Assembly (NCBI RefSeq): GCF_009176975.1
Contig: NZ_WEZG01000013.1
Coordinates: forward strand, 1 to 64,000
Direction: 5' to 3'
Length of the DNA: 64,000 nt
From: Aureimonas psammosilenae
Lineage (GTDB): Bacteria > Pseudomonadota > Alphaproteobacteria > Rhizobiales > Rhizobiaceae
Shown: in pieces, positions 35,035 through 45,749 of the stretch
Numbering within the stretch: the stretch's first letter is position 1
Layout: each line of letters opens with the position of its first letter
Program-made: the position numbers and the translations under genes
Notes under the pieces: generated by a model
What the model saw: the letters and a program-made list of their open reading frames with translations, nothing else
Database searches by the model: none
Told to the model about the DNA's origin: nothing

Positions 35035-37479
35035 TTGCCGACCTTTTCCCAAAGCCTCGAGAAGTGCCTGCATCAGGCGCTGACTCTCGCCAACGAACGC
35101 CAGCAGGAATTCGCGACGCTGGAACACCTTCTCCTCGCGCTGATCGAGGACAAGGATGCGGCCGCCGTGATGAAGGGCTGTTCGGTCGATCTCGATGTGC
35201 TGCGAGGCAGCCTGGTCGAGTACATCGATACGGAACTCGCCAATCTCGTCACCGGTCATGACGAGGAGTCCAAGCCGACCGCAGGCTTCCATCGCGTCAT
35301 CCAGCGCGCGGTGATTCACGTCCAGTCGTCGGGCCGGGAGGAAGTGACGGGTGCCAACGTGCTCGTTGCGCTCTTCGCCGAGCGCGAAAGCCATGCCGCC
35401 TATTTCCTGCAGGAACAGGAGATGACGCGCTACGATGCCGTGAACTTCATCGCGCATGGCATTGCCAAGCGTCCCGGCGCGTCGGAAAGTCGAGCCGTCA
35501 GGGGCGCGGAAGAGGACCAGACGACCACGGGCACGGAAGAAGAAGGCCGCCGCAAGAACGCGCAGGACGCTTTGACGGCCTATTGCGTCAACCTGAACGA
35601 GAAGGCCAAGAACGGCCGGATCGATCCGTTGATCGGCCGGACCGAAGAGATCAACCGCACCATCCAAGTGCTGTGCCGCCGCTCGAAGAACAATCCTCTC
35701 TATGTCGGCGATCCTGGGGTCGGCAAGACCGCCATCGCGGAAGGGCTTGCCAAGCGCATCGTGGAAAGCGACGTGCCGGAGGTTCTTTCCGACGCCACCA
35801 TCTTCTCGCTCGACATGGGTACGCTTCTCGCCGGCACGCGCTATCGCGGTGATTTCGAGGAACGCCTGAAGCAGGTCGTCAAGGAGCTCGAGGAATATCC
35901 GGGCGCGATCCTGTTCATCGACGAGATCCACACGGTGATCGGCGCCGGCGCGACGTCCGGCGGCGCGATGGACGCTTCGAACCTTCTGAAGCCGGCGCTG
36001 TCGTCCGGCGCAATCCGTTGCATCGGTTCGACCACCTACAAGGAATACCGCCAGTTCTTCGAGAAGGACCGGGCTCTTGTGCGGCGTTTCCAGAAGATCG
36101 ACGTCAAGGAGCCGACGATCGACGACGCGATCGCGATCATGAAGGGCCTGAAGCCCTACTTCGAGGAGTTCCATAAAGTGCGCTTCTCGACGAGCGCGAT
36201 CCGTTCGGCGGTGGAGCTTTCGGCCCGCTACATCAACGACCGCAAGCTGCCCGACAAGGCGATCGACGTGATCGACGAGACCGGTGCCTCGCAGATGCTT
36301 CTGCCGGAAGACCAGCGCAAGAAGCGCATAGGCGTGAAGGAGATCGAAGCGACGATCGCGACCATGGCGCGCATCCCGCCGAAGACCGTCTCCAAGGACG
36401 ACGAGGAGGTTCTGGCCAATCTCGATGAGCAGTTGAAGCGCGTCGTCTACGGTCAGGACGCGGCGATCGGGGCGCTTGCTTCGGCGATCAAGCTTGCCCG
36501 TGCGGGTCTGCGCGAGCCCGAGAAGCCGATCGGTTCCTACCTCTTCTCCGGCCCGACCGGCGTCGGCAAGACGGAGGTGGCGAAGCAACTCGCATCCTCG
36601 CTTGGCGTCGAGCTTCTGCGGTTCGATATGTCGGAATACATGGAACGCCACACCGTTTCCCGGTTGATCGGCGCGCCTCCCGGCTATGTCGGCTTCGACC
36701 AGGGCGGTCTCCTGACCGACGGCGTCGACCAGCATCCGCATTGCGTCCTGCTGCTGGACGAGATCGAGAAGGCGCATCCCGACCTCTTCAATATCCTTTT
36801 GCAGGTCATGGATCACGGCAAGCTGACCGATCACAACGGCAAGAAGATCGACTTCAGGAACGTCATCCTGATCATGACGACCAATGCCGGCGCTTCGGAA
36901 GCGGCCAAGGCGGCGATCGGCTTCGGTTCGACGAGGCGGACAGGTGACGACGTCGAGGCGATCAACCGCCTGTTCACGCCGGAATTCCGCAACCGTCTCG
37001 ATGCGATCATCCCGTTCGGCCCGCTGCCGACGCCGGTGATCCATCAGGTCGTGCAGAAGTTCGTCATGCAGCTCGAAGCGCAGCTTTCCGAGCGCAACGT
37101 CACCTTCGACCTGTCGGAGGAAGCGATCGAATGGCTGGCGAGCAAGGGCTACGACGAGCAAATGGGCGCGCGTCCGCTCGGTCGCGTGATTCAGGAGCAC
37201 ATCAAGAAACCGCTGGCGGACGAGTTGTTGTTCGGCAAGCTGAAGCGTGGCGGGACGGTGAAGGTGACGGTCGCCGAGGACGAGAAGGGCGGGAAGACGC
37301 TCGCCCTCGAATCCATCGCGGACGAGGCTGCGTTGAAGGCGCGCCGGGGCGACATGCCCGAAGAGGCCGAGTTCGATGACGACGACGATTTGGACGATGC
37401 GGAAGGCGACGGCGACGTCGCGGTGAAGACCGCCAAGAAGCCCTCCGCCGCCCAGAAGGGCAACCGTCGCAGCAACTGA
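35035..37479 (+). CDS. clpA: ATP-dependent Clp protease ATP-binding subunit ClpA
   Basis: This 814-residue AAA+ unfoldase has the N-terminal ClpN repeats (1-145), Walker A1 [15 protein letters not shown], Walker A2 [15 protein letters not shown], Walker [14 protein letters not shown] and [15 protein letters not shown]. The IGF loop ([14 protein letters not shown]) docks ClpP. The start is a rare TTG at 35035, supported by GAGGTG upstream and by the family N-terminus [16 protein letters not shown]. An acidic and then basic C-terminal tail of about 35 residues ([15 protein letters not shown]) extends it beyond E. coli ClpA. clpP is not in the window. Confidence 0.96.
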   Translation: MPTFSQSLEKCLHQALTLANERQQEFATLEHLLLALIEDKDAAAVMKGCSVDLDVLRGSLVEYIDTELANLVTGHDEESKPTAGFHRVIQRAVIHVQSSGREEVTGANVLVALFAERESHAAYFLQEQEMTRYDAVNFIAHGIAKRPGASESRAVRGAEEDQTTTGTEEEGRRKNAQDALTAYCVNLNEKAKNGRIDPLIGRTEEINRTIQVLCRRSKNNPLYVGDPGVGKTAIAEGLAKRIVESDVPEVLSDATIFSLDMGTLLAGTRYRGDFEERLKQVVKELEEYPGAILFIDEIHTVIGAGATSGGAMDASNLLKPALSSGAIRCIGSTTYKEYRQFFEKDRALVRRFQKIDVKEPTIDDAIAIMKGLKPYFEEFHKVRFSTSAIRSAVELSARYINDRKLPDKAIDVIDETGASQMLLPEDQRKKRIGVKEIEATIATMARIPPKTVSKDDEEVLANLDEQLKRVVYGQDAAIGALASAIKLARAGLREPEKPIGSYLFSGPTGVGKTEVAKQLASSLGVELLRFDMSEYMERHTVSRLIGAPPGYVGFDQGGLLTDGVDQHPHCVLLLDEIEKAHPDLFNILLQVMDHGKLTDHNGKKIDFRNVILIMTTNAGASEAAKAAIGFGSTRRTGDDVEAINRLFTPEFRNRLDAIIPFGPLPTPVIHQVVQKFVMQLEAQLSERNVTFDLSEEAIEWLASKGYDEQMGARPLGRVIQEHIKKPLADELLFGKLKRGGTVKVTVAEDEKGGKTLALESIADEAALKARRGDMPEEAEFDDDDDLDDAEGDGDVAVKTAKKPSAAQKGNRRSN

Positions 37480-37520
37480 CGAAGCGGATAGCCGGTTGTC
37501 CGACCGGCTATCCCTCATGA

Positions 37521-37557
37521 AAACGGCGGCCTTCGCGAAGAGCGGGCCGCCGTTTTT
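37521..37557. terminator. Bidirectional terminator between clpA and the HIT gene
   Basis: AAACGGCGGCC (37521-37531) pairs with GGCCGCCGTTT (37545-37555) around a 13-base loop, with T-tracts on both strands. It serves the convergent clpA and HIT genes. A separate 10-bp stem without T-run (37486-37495 with 37504-37513) lies just upstream. Confidence 0.85.
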
Positions 37558-37639
37558 GCGAGTGGCACCCGGTCATAAGGTGCTTCCGCGATATCGAATG
37601 CTGCTCGGCCTCGTTATTCGAAGCGAGCGAAAACGCGCT

Positions 37640-38065
37640 TCAAAGTGCTCGACGAATGAGGTCCGCCTGTTCTTTCAGAAGAGCCGGGTCGGCCATCTTG
37701 TCGTGGTGACGTACGAGTTCGACGCCCTCGTAGCGCGGAATGACGTGGACATGCAGGTGGAACACGGTCTGCCCGGCCGGCGCTTCGTTGAACTGGCAGA
37801 CGAAGATACCATCGGCATCGAAGGCCTGCTTCGCCGCGCGCGATAGTCTGGCGACGAGTGGCATAAGCTTCGCCAGGGTTTCGTCCTCGGCGTCGAGGAG
37901 GTTGCGCGATGGCGTCTTGGGGATCACGAGGCAGTGACCCTTCGATTGCGGCATCACGTCCATGATGGCGATGGCGTCCTCGGTCTCGAACAGCTTCTCG
38001 CTCGGGATTTCGCCGCGCAGAATCTTTCCGAAGATGTTGGCCGGATCGTAGGTCGCGCTCATCAT
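37640..38065 (-). CDS. HIT-family hydrolase
   Basis: The 141-residue product has the histidine triad FHLHVHVIPR (HxHxHxx) near residue 100-110 and the N-terminal NIFGKILRGEIPSEKLFETED of HIT proteins. Members hydrolyse or transfer nucleotide adducts, such as AMP-lysine or dinucleoside polyphosphates. The start may be the second Met at 38062. The GNAT-like gene lies 27 bases upstream on the same strand, so they may be one unit. Confidence 0.93.
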   Translation of the reverse strand: MMSATYDPANIFGKILRGEIPSEKLFETEDAIAIMDVMPQSKGHCLVIPKTPSRNLLDAEDETLAKLMPLVARLSRAAKQAFDADGIFVCQFNEAPAGQTVFHLHVHVIPRYEGVELVRHHDKMADPALLKEQADLIRRAL

Positions 38066-38092
38066 TCACCTCGCCGTGGAATGGGCTCAGGG

Positions 38093-39328
38093 CTAATCCT
38101 CGGTGGCCGGCTCGTCCAGCCTTTCGCCGCGCCGGAATGGGGTGTGGGCATCCAGCGCCTCCTTCATCTCGGCGACGCGATGGCGCTCGTAATCGAGATG
38201 ATCCTCGATCGCCTGCCGAAGTCCGGGGTGGGCGATCCAGTGCGCCGAATGCGTGGTGGTCGGCTCGTAGCCCCGCGCAAGCTTGTGCTCGCCTTGGGCT
38301 CCCGCTTCCACGACGGCGAGCTTGTGCTCGATCGCGTAATCGATCGCCTGGTGGTAGCATATTTCGAAATGCAGGAAGGGGTGGTCCTCGACGCAGCCCC
38401 AATAGCGCCCGTAGATCGTGTCTCCGCCAACGAAGTTCAGCGCGCCGGCGATGAAGCGGCCCGCGCGCCGCGCCATCACGAGAACGATCTTGTCGCCCAT
38501 GCGCTCGCCGACGAGCGAAAAGAAGCGGCGGTTGAGATAAGGGCGACCCCATTTTCGGGACCCGGTATCCATGTAGAAGCCGAAGAAGGCATCCCACACC
38601 TCGTCGGTCAGTTCCTTGCCTGACAAACGGACGACCTCGATGCCGTTCGACACGGCTTCCCGTCTCTCCTTCCGCAACGCCTTGCGTTTGCGGGACGCCA
38701 GCGTTTCCAGAAAGTCCTCGTAGCTTCCGTATTCGCGGTTGCGGAAGTGGAACTGCTGATCCGTGCGATGAAGAAAGCCCGCTTCCTCCATCGCGGTCAG
38801 ATCGTCAGGCATGAGGAACGTCGCATGGGCGGAAGATACGCCCGTTTGCGCGACATAACCCTTGATACCGGCGATCAAGGCGTCCCGCAGAACCGGTGCG
38901 GCCGAGCCGTTGCCAACGAGGAGGCGAGGGCCGCTCGCCGGCGTGAACGGTACCGAAAGCTGGAGCTTGGGATAATAGCGCCCGCCGGCTCGCTCGAACG
39001 CATCCGCCCAACCATGGTCGAAGACATATTCGCCCTGGCTGTGGCTCTTCAGATAGGCAGGGGCTGCCGCCAGAATGCGCCCTTCGGAGTCTTCGACAAG
39101 GAGATGCTGCGGAAGCCAGCCGCTGCGCGAACCGACGGCCTTGCTGTCTTCCAGCGCACTCAGAAAAGCGTGGCTCAGGAACGGATTGCCGGTGGACGAT
39201 CCGGCGTTCGCCAGTTCGTCCCAGACAGAAGGCGGAACCGATTCGATCGATTCCGCGACCCGGATGTGGATTGCGCCATCCACGGCATGATCGTCCGCCG
39301 GGCCGCCCGGCACGAATTTCGATGTCAT
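38093..39328 (-). CDS. FemAB/GNAT-like protein (DUF482, predicted N-acyltransferase)
   Basis: The 411-residue product matches DUF482, a doubled GNAT-like fold related to FemABX: NPFLSHAFLSALEDS and YLKSHSQGEYVFDHGWADAFERAGGRYYPKLQLSVPFTP at the N-terminus, and later FLHFEICYHQAIDYAI and KLARGYEPTTTHSAH. Such proteins may act in peptidoglycan or cell-wall acylation, but no substrate is known. It lies upstream of the HIT gene on the same strand, and 37 bases from the stop of the phosphodiesterase gene. Confidence 0.87.
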   Translation of the reverse strand: MTSKFVPGGPADDHAVDGAIHIRVAESIESVPPSVWDELANAGSSTGNPFLSHAFLSALEDSKAVGSRSGWLPQHLLVEDSEGRILAAAPAYLKSHSQGEYVFDHGWADAFERAGGRYYPKLQLSVPFTPASGPRLLVGNGSAAPVLRDALIAGIKGYVAQTGVSSAHATFLMPDDLTAMEEAGFLHRTDQQFHFRNREYGSYEDFLETLASRKRKALRKERREAVSNGIEVVRLSGKELTDEVWDAFFGFYMDTGSRKWGRPYLNRRFFSLVGERMGDKIVLVMARRAGRFIAGALNFVGGDTIYGRYWGCVEDHPFLHFEICYHQAIDYAIEHKLAVVEAGAQGEHKLARGYEPTTTHSAHWIAHPGLRQAIEDHLDYERHRVAEMKEALDAHTPFRRGERLDEPATED

Positions 39329-39365
39329 GCCGTAAAGCTAGACCGGCGGCGCGGCGACGCAAGCG

Positions 39366-40076
39366 TCAGTTCTGCGGCAGAAAGCCCTCGAAGGTCATCT
39401 GGTCTGCATGGGTCTTCGTGATTGTCACCTGCGCCGGGTTGCGAACCGTCCAAGTGATGAGCGGCGCGGCCCGATCGCGGACATAGTCCGTGAACTCGTT
39501 CGGCAGATGGTCGACGCAGTAGGAAACGAACCCGCAGCCTTGGTCGAAGATTTCGCGATGACGGGCGAGCGCTTCGGCTTCCGTTCCCTCCGCTGTCAGG
39601 CCGACAGGTCGCTTGCCGTAGGCGAGGGCCTGATCGATCAGCCAGTGATCGAAGGACATCAACGCGAGATCGCCATCATAGCCGTCGAGGAGGGGTCCGA
39701 GACGCTGAAGGAAGTCGGCATCCGCATCCGGCGAGGTTCCCTTCAACTCCATGACGACCGGCACCCTGCCATCGATCGCGCGAAGAAAGTCGGCGACCGT
39801 CGGGATGCGCTCGCCCGTTCCTGCGAGCGCGAGCTTCACGAGCTCGGACGACGGCCTATCACCAAGCGGGCCGGACATTTCAGTCAGGCGATCCAGGGTG
39901 TCGTCGTGAAAGACCATGGGCACGCGGTCGCTCGATAGATGAACGTCGCATTCCACCGCGAAACCATGGTCCGCCGCTGCCCTGGCCGCGGCGATCGAGT
40001 TCTCGGGGAGGCGGTCGTCGTGAAGCCCCCGATGCGCGATCGGACGGGACGTCAGCCAGGAAAGCGTCGGCTGCAT
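39366..40076 (-). CDS. Glycerophosphodiester phosphodiesterase family protein
   Basis: The 236-residue enzyme shows the GDPD domain: IAHRGLHDDRLPENSIAAARAA with catalytic His, FAVECDVHLSSDRVPMVFHDDTLDR with the Glu and Asp metal ligands, and VVMELKG. Such enzymes release glycerol phosphate from phospholipid headgroups. No signal peptide is seen, so it is probably cytosolic. The start at 40076 follows the RidA stop by four bases. Confidence 0.92.
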   Translation of the reverse strand: MQPTLSWLTSRPIAHRGLHDDRLPENSIAAARAAADHGFAVECDVHLSSDRVPMVFHDDTLDRLTEMSGPLGDRPSSELVKLALAGTGERIPTVADFLRAIDGRVPVVMELKGTSPDADADFLQRLGPLLDGYDGDLALMSFDHWLIDQALAYGKRPVGLTAEGTEAEALARHREIFDQGCGFVSYCVDHLPNEFTDYVRDRAAPLITWTVRNPAQVTITKTHADQMTFEGFLPQN

Positions 40077-40080
40077 GGGC

Positions 40081-40548
40081 TCAGGCGACCTCGAACAAGG
40101 CTTCGATCTCGACCGCCGCGCCGAGCGGAAGGGAAGGCACGCCGACCGCAGAACGCGAATGACGGCCTGCATCGCCCAGGATCTCGACCAGGAAGTCGGA
40201 CGCCCCGTTCGCGACCTTGTGCTGTTCGATGAAGCCCTCCGCGCTCGCAACGAAGACGGTGAGCTTCAGAAGGCGCTTGATACGGGTGAAATCGCCGCCG
40301 AGCGCGGATTTTGCCTGAGCAAGGATGTTGATGGCGCAGAAGCGGGCCGCGCGCTGCCCGTCATCCAGCGAAACACCAGCGCCGAGTTGGCCCGAAACCG
40401 CGAGCTTGCCACCATCGAGCGGCAGTTGGCCGGACGTCTGCAGGAGATTCGCGTAGAGAATATAGGGCACGTAGTTCGCGGCCGGCGCTGCAGCCTCCGG
40501 CAGCGTGACGCCTGCGGCCGCAAGCTTCTCATCGATCGAGGTGCTCAT
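40081..40548 (-). CDS. RidA/YjgF-family protein
   Basis: The 155-residue product fits the YjgF/RidA superfamily, in the longer TdcF-like subgroup: YVPYILYANLLQTSGQLPL, ARFCAINILAQAKSALGGD and HSRSAVGVPSLPLGAAVEIEALFEVA. RidA deaminates reactive enamine and imine intermediates from pyridoxal enzymes; in this subfamily the key Arg is in the RSAVGV stretch. It is the first gene of a two-gene unit with the GDPD gene. Confidence 0.9.
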   Translation of the reverse strand: MSTSIDEKLAAAGVTLPEAAAPAANYVPYILYANLLQTSGQLPLDGGKLAVSGQLGAGVSLDDGQRAARFCAINILAQAKSALGGDFTRIKRLLKLTVFVASAEGFIEQHKVANGASDFLVEILGDAGRHSRSAVGVPSLPLGAAVEIEALFEVA

Positions 40549-40643
40549 GGTTGGTCCTTATTGTTCGGGATTTCGTCTTATCCGGGCTGGCCGAACGCTC
40601 CGCATGGTCTAATCTCGGCGACGGGGAATGGAAAGGACATGCG

Positions 40644-41441
40644 ATGACGTTCCGACTGCTGGCTGCGCTTGCCGCCGCGTGGATTCCGGGTGTCGCGACG
40701 GCCGCGACGCCGCTTGTCGCCCATCAGGCGGTTTACGATCTGAAACTCGCTTCCCAGGATTCCGGCATCGTCGGCGCGGAAGGTCGAATCGCGATGAAGC
40801 TCGATTCGAAGGCCTGCGGCGTCTGGAACCTCGACTACCGCTTCATGGCGCGTTTCCAGCAGGAGCAGGAGATGACGCTGACCGACCAGCAGACGCAGTC
40901 CACCGAGAACGCTCCCGACCAGAACTTCACCTTCACCACCAAGACGTTCGTCGATGGCTCCCCGGAAAAGGAGATCAAGGGCACCGCCCGCCACGACGCT
41001 GGCGGCACCCGCGTTTCGATGGAATCGCCGCAGAAAAAGGACTTCGTCCTGCCGCTTTCGCGCTTCCCGATGCAACACACGCAGGAGCTGATCCAGCGCG
41101 CCGTCGCGGGCGAGCGGATCGTGGAAACCAAGCTCTTCGACGGCGACGACGACGGCGAAAAGCTGCTGACCTCCACAGCCGTCATCGCGCCCGTCGCCGG
41201 TGACGGGACGAAAACACCGTCATCCGACATCGGATCGAAGCTCGAGGGCATGCGCTCTTGGCGGATTTCGGAGAGCTACTACAACAAGGACAGCGACCCG
41301 GACGGGATGCCGGTCTTCCAGACGAAATACGTCCTCTATGAGAACGGCGTGTCGGACGATCTGATGCTCGACTTCGGTTCCTATGCCTTCAGCGGTTCGC
41401 TGAAGAAGCTCGATCTTCTGGATATGCCGACCTGCCGGTAA
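40644..41441 (+). CDS. EipB-family periplasmic envelope protein (DUF1849)
   Basis: The 265-residue product has an N-terminal export signal (residues 1-20, ending GVATA) and matches the EipB/DUF1849 family: LVAHQAVYDLKLASQDSGIVGAEG, then WNLDYRFMARFQQEQEM. Two cysteines remain, Cys58 and Cys264, in the places expected for the structural disulfide of EipB. In Brucella EipB keeps the envelope intact and supports beta-lactam tolerance. A GGAAAGGACATGCG stretch precedes the ATG. Confidence 0.9.
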   Translation: MTFRLLAALAAAWIPGVATAATPLVAHQAVYDLKLASQDSGIVGAEGRIAMKLDSKACGVWNLDYRFMARFQQEQEMTLTDQQTQSTENAPDQNFTFTTKTFVDGSPEKEIKGTARHDAGGTRVSMESPQKKDFVLPLSRFPMQHTQELIQRAVAGERIVETKLFDGDDDGEKLLTSTAVIAPVAGDGTKTPSSDIGSKLEGMRSWRISESYYNKDSDPDGMPVFQTKYVLYENGVSDDLMLDFGSYAFSGSLKKLDLLDMPTCR

Positions 41442-41529
41442 CTACTGGGGATCTTCGGGACGGGGCCGCGCGGGTTGCCGAGGGGCTGCAGATCATGTAA
41501 GGCCCCGCTTATTCCACACACGGAGGTTC

Positions 41530-41565
41530 GGTCTCGGGTGTTCGGCTTGTCCGAAGCGAGAGACC
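41530..41565 (+). promoter_or_regulatory. Hairpin in the rpsB leader
   Basis: GGTCTC (41530-41535) pairs with GAGACC (41560-41565), enclosing an internal loop and a TTCGG/CCGAA stem (41541-41545 with 41551-41555). It lies in the 185-base gap before rpsB. In E. coli the rpsB leader is the S2 autoregulation target; a similar role is inferred only from position. An ACCACCGGTGGCGGT stretch follows and may add to the fold. Confidence 0.5.
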
Positions 41566-41626
41566 ACCGGTGGCGGTGAAAACCGTCCATTCTCCGTGGA
41601 GGCTCAACCGGAAAGGCAACAACACG

Positions 41627-42445
41627 ATGGCACTGCCAGATTATTCCATGCGCCAGCTTCTCGAAGCCGGCGTTCACTTCGGTCACCAGACCCACCGCTG
41701 GAACCCCAAGATGAGCCCGTTCATCTTCGGCACCCGCAACAACATCCACATTCTCGATCTCGCCCAGACCGTGCCGATGCTGCATCAGGCGCTGACGGCG
41801 GTGTCGAACACCGTTTCGCGTGGCGGCCGTCTTCTCTTCGTCGGCACGAAGCGTCAGGCGTCCGACATCGTCGCCGACGCCGCGCAGCGCTCGGCCCAGT
41901 ATTACGTCAACTCCCGCTGGCTCGGCGGCATGCTGACCAACTGGAAGACCATCTCGAACTCGATCCAGCGCCTGCGCAAGCTCGACGAAATGCTGGCCGG
42001 CGAAGCCCAGGGCTTTACCAAGAAGGAGCGCCTGACGCTTCAGCGCGAGCGCGACAAGCTCGACCGCGCCCTCGGCGGCATCCGCGACATGGGCGGCACG
42101 CCCGACATGATCTTCGTGATCGACACCAACAAGGAAGCGATCGCGATCGAGGAAGCCAAGCGCCTCAAGATCCCGGTGGTCGCCGTTGTCGATTCGAACT
42201 GCAACCCGGACCTCATCGACTTCCCGATCCCGGGCAACGATGACGCGGCGCGCGCGATCTCGCTCTACTGCGATCTGATCGCCAAGGCCGCCGTCGACGG
42301 CATCGGCCGTCAGGCCGGCGCGATGGGCGTCGATGTCGGCGCGTCGGTGGATGCACCGGCCGAAGACCTCGACATGCCCGAGCAGTCGTCGGCTTCCGGC
42401 GCGATCGGCGACGATGTCGCGGAAGAGGTTCAGCCCGCCGCTTGA
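41627..42445 (+). CDS. rpsB: 30S ribosomal protein S2
   Basis: The product has 272 residues, starting [23 protein letters not shown], with [20 protein letters not shown] and [19 protein letters not shown] of S2. S2 binds late at the neck of the 30S and helps recruit S1. The start at 41627 is fixed by the family N-terminus. An acidic tail of about 25 residues follows the core. It opens the rpsB-to-lpxB run. tsf follows after 134 bases with three hairpins. Confidence 0.97.
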   Translation: MALPDYSMRQLLEAGVHFGHQTHRWNPKMSPFIFGTRNNIHILDLAQTVPMLHQALTAVSNTVSRGGRLLFVGTKRQASDIVADAAQRSAQYYVNSRWLGGMLTNWKTISNSIQRLRKLDEMLAGEAQGFTKKERLTLQRERDKLDRALGGIRDMGGTPDMIFVIDTNKEAIAIEEAKRLKIPVVAVVDSNCNPDLIDFPIPGNDDAARAISLYCDLIAKAAVDGIGRQAGAMGVDVGASVDAPAEDLDMPEQSSASGAIGDDVAEEVQPAA

Positions 42446-42453
42446 TGGGCTTT

Positions 42454-42550
42454 CCGGCGGCAGGTGCCGCCGGTTCCCGACCGTTTTTGGACGGCGGACA
42501 TTCCGCCGTCATGTTTACCGCGCACCCTCCGTTTCGACGTCGAGGGTGCG
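42454..42550 (+). promoter_or_regulatory. Three tandem hairpins between rpsB and tsf
   Basis: Stem 1: CCGGCGGC (42454-42461) with GCCGCCGG (42466-42473). Stem 2: GACGGCGGA (42490-42498) with TCCGCCGTC (42502-42510). Stem 3: CGCACCCTC (42521-42529) with GAGGGTGCG (42542-42550), followed by TTTCT. Stem 3 looks like a weak terminator, so an attenuator that sets the S2 to EF-Ts ratio is plausible. Confidence 0.6.
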
Positions 42551-42579
42551 TTTCTCACATTTGACATGAGGCCGACCGA

Positions 42580-43506
42580 ATGACCGTTACCGCCGCGATG
42601 GTGAAGGAACTGCGCGAGAAGTCCGGCGCAGGCATGATGGACTGCAAGACGGCGCTCGCCGAAACCAACGGCGACATGGAAGCCGCGATCGACTGGCTGC
42701 GCGCCAAGGGCATCGCCAAGGCCGACAAGAAGTCGGGCCGCACCGCTGCCGAAGGGCTCGTCGGCGTCGCATCCGCCGGCAACAAGGCCGTTCTCGTGGA
42801 AGTCAATTCCGAGACCGACTTCGTTGCGCGCAACGATGCGTTTCAGGCGATGGTTCGCCAGATCGCCGAGACGACTCTTTCCACGGACGGCTCCGTCGAG
42901 ACCGTGGGGGCCGCGACCTATGCGGCTTCTGGCAAGACCGTGACCGAGACGATCGCCGAGGCTGTCGGCACGATCGGCGAGAACATGGCCCTGCGTCGCT
43001 CCGCTCTCCTCGGCGTCGGCCAGGGCGTCGTCGCCACCTACATCCACAACCAGGTCGCCGAAGGCCTCGGCAAGATGGGCGTGCTCGTCGCGATCGAATC
43101 CGCCGGCGATGCCGCGGCTTTGGCCGCCTTCGGTCGTCAGGTCGCCATGCATGTCGCCGCGACGAACCCCCTGGCGCTGGTTGCCTCCGAAGTGGACGCG
43201 ACGATCGCCGAGCGCGAGAAGTCGATCTTCATCGAGCAGTCCCGCGCTTCCGGTAAGCCGGATGCGATCATTGAGAAGATGGTCGAGGGCCGCATGCGCA
43301 AGTTCTACGAGGAGTCGGTTCTCCTGAGCCAGGCCTTCGTGATCAATCCCGACCTCACCGTCGAGAAGGCGCTGAAGGAAGCCGAGAAGGACTTCGGCGC
43401 TCCGGCACAGATCACCGGCTTCGTGCGCTTCGCTCTCGGCGAGGGCATCGAGCGCGAGAAGAGCGACTTCGCCGCCGAGGTCGCGGCCGCGGCCGGCAAG
43501 AAGTAA
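42580..43506 (+). CDS. tsf: Elongation factor Ts
   Basis: The 308-residue product begins with the UBA-like domain [26 protein letters not shown], then [10 protein letters not shown]-like [31 protein letters not shown] and the core repeats. EF-Ts is the nucleotide exchange factor for EF-Tu; the first helices and TDFVAR contact the EF-Tu nucleotide site. It follows rpsB, the universal bacterial pairing. Confidence 0.97.
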   Translation: MTVTAAMVKELREKSGAGMMDCKTALAETNGDMEAAIDWLRAKGIAKADKKSGRTAAEGLVGVASAGNKAVLVEVNSETDFVARNDAFQAMVRQIAETTLSTDGSVETVGAATYAASGKTVTETIAEAVGTIGENMALRRSALLGVGQGVVATYIHNQVAEGLGKMGVLVAIESAGDAAALAAFGRQVAMHVAATNPLALVASEVDATIAEREKSIFIEQSRASGKPDAIIEKMVEGRMRKFYEESVLLSQAFVINPDLTVEKALKEAEKDFGAPAQITGFVRFALGEGIEREKSDFAAEVAAAAGKK

Positions 43507-43529
43507 TCTCAGTACTTCCACGAACATGA

Positions 43530-43560
43530 GGGGCGTCCGCTTCCCAAGCGGGCGCCCCTG
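43530..43560 (+). terminator. Terminator-like stem between tsf and pyrH
   Basis: Bases 43530-43542 pair with 43546-43558 (13 positions, one G-T) around CCC, followed by TGTTGTAT, a poor T-tract. It may be a partial terminator or attenuator that lowers pyrH expression relative to tsf. Confidence 0.6.
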
Positions 43561-43593
43561 TTGTATCGCAGGCCGTCATTCAGCGGGGACCTC

Positions 43594-44313
43594 ATGGCGA
43601 ACGACATACGCTTCAAGCGCGTGCTTCTGAAGGTTTCCGGCGAGGCCCTGATGGGCAGCCAGGGTTTCGGGATCGACGTCACTGTAGCGGACCGCATCGC
43701 GGGCGATATCGCCGAAGCTCGCAAGCTCGGCGTCGAGATTTCCATCGTCATCGGCGGCGGCAATATCTTTCGCGGCGTCGCCGTGGCCTCGAAGGGCGGC
43801 GACCGCGTCACCGGCGACCACATGGGAATGCTGGCGACGGTCATCAACGCACTGGCGCTGCGGACCTCCCTGACGAAGCTTGGCGTCGAGACCGTGGTTC
43901 TGTCGGCGATCCCCATGCCCGAAATCTGTGAAAGCTTTTCGCAGCGCGCGGCTCTGGCTCATGCCGATGCCGGACGCGTCGTCATCTTCGCCGGCGGCAC
44001 CGGCAACCCCTTCTTCACAACCGATTCGGCCGCCGCGCTGAGGGCGGCGGAAATGGGCGCCGAGGCCTTGTTCAAGGGCACGCAGGTCGACGGCATCTAT
44101 ACCGACGATCCGAAGAAGAACCCGAATGCCGAACGCTACGAGCGATTGACGCATGAAGAGCTTCTTCTGCGAGGCCTTGCGGTGATGGATGTCGCGGCGG
44201 TCGCGTTGACTCGCGAAAACAGGATACCGATCGTCGTCTTCTCGATCCACGAAGCCGGCGGTTTCGCCGAAATCCTTCGGGGGCGGGGACTGGCGACATT
44301 CGTTTCGGACTGA
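43594..44313 (+). CDS. pyrH: UMP kinase
   Basis: The 239-residue product phosphorylates UMP to UDP. It has the amino-acid-kinase fold with RVLLKVSGEALMG, IGGGNIFRG, MLATVINALAL and FAGGTGNPFFTTDSAAALRA. The start at 43594 gives the family N-terminus; an upstream TTG-start reading is not needed. It stands between tsf and frr in the common order. The bacterial enzyme is hexameric and UTP-inhibited, unlike the eukaryotic one. Confidence 0.97.
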   Translation: MANDIRFKRVLLKVSGEALMGSQGFGIDVTVADRIAGDIAEARKLGVEISIVIGGGNIFRGVAVASKGGDRVTGDHMGMLATVINALALRTSLTKLGVETVVLSAIPMPEICESFSQRAALAHADAGRVVIFAGGTGNPFFTTDSAAALRAAEMGAEALFKGTQVDGIYTDDPKKNPNAERYERLTHEELLLRGLAVMDVAAVALTRENRIPIVVFSIHEAGGFAEILRGRGLATFVSD

Positions 44314-44375
44314 GTTCGGCTGGCGCTTCGGTGCCGGCTATGATGACAGCTTGATGGACGTTAAGGGTTAGGACG

Positions 44376-44933
44376 ATGGCGACTTTCGATTTCACCGAAC
44401 TGAAGCGGCGCATGGACGGCGCCGTCGCTTCGCTGAAGCACGATCTCGCCGGACTGCGGACCGGGCGTGCCTCGGCGAACCTGCTCGATCCCATCAATGT
44501 CGATGCCTATGGCGCGCAAACGCCGCTCAATCAGGTGGCGAACGTGTCGGTTCCCGAGCCCCGGATGCTTTCCGTCTCGGTCTGGGACCGTGCTCTGGTC
44601 GGCAAGGTGGAGCGCGCGATCCGCGACAGCAATCTCGGCCTCAATCCCATCACCGACGGCACGACCCTTCGCATCCCGCTGCCCGAACTCAACGAGCAGC
44701 GCCGCAAGGAACTCGTGAAGGTCGCGCACACCTATGCCGAGAACGCCAAGGTCGCGGCGCGGCACGTGCGGCGCGACGGCATGGAAACGCTGAAGAAGAT
44801 GGAGAAGGACAGCGATATCGGGCAGGACGAAAGCCGCCAGATGTCCGAGCGCGTCCAGAAGATGACGGATGAAACGATCACCGACATCGATCGCACCTTG
44901 TCCGACAAGGAAGCGGAAATATTGCAGGTGTAG
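44376..44933 (+). CDS. frr: Ribosome recycling factor
   Basis: The 185-residue protein is the normal RRF length. It shows [37 protein letters not shown] and, at the C-terminus, the arginine-bearing helix [24 protein letters not shown] splits post-termination ribosomes with EF-G. The domain I coiled coil and domain II core ([18 protein letters not shown]) are both visible. A weak GGACG site precedes the ATG. Confidence 0.97.
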   Translation: MATFDFTELKRRMDGAVASLKHDLAGLRTGRASANLLDPINVDAYGAQTPLNQVANVSVPEPRMLSVSVWDRALVGKVERAIRDSNLGLNPITDGTTLRIPLPELNEQRRKELVKVAHTYAENAKVAARHVRRDGMETLKKMEKDSDIGQDESRQMSERVQKMTDETITDIDRTLSDKEAEILQV

Positions 44934-45028
44934 GATTTATGGCACGGTCTGTCGGCAGACAGGCGGCCTGCATTCGTCATAGATTCGACCGGTCGATCCC
45001 AGGGCCGAGAGCCGGAGAATAGATCAGG

Positions 45029-45745
<717 letters not shown>

Positions 45746-45749
45746 CGGC

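Noticed and set aside
37486-37513. A terminator at the first stem after clpA
   Set aside because: The 10-bp stem has no T-run; the second stem at 37521-37557 is the real terminator.
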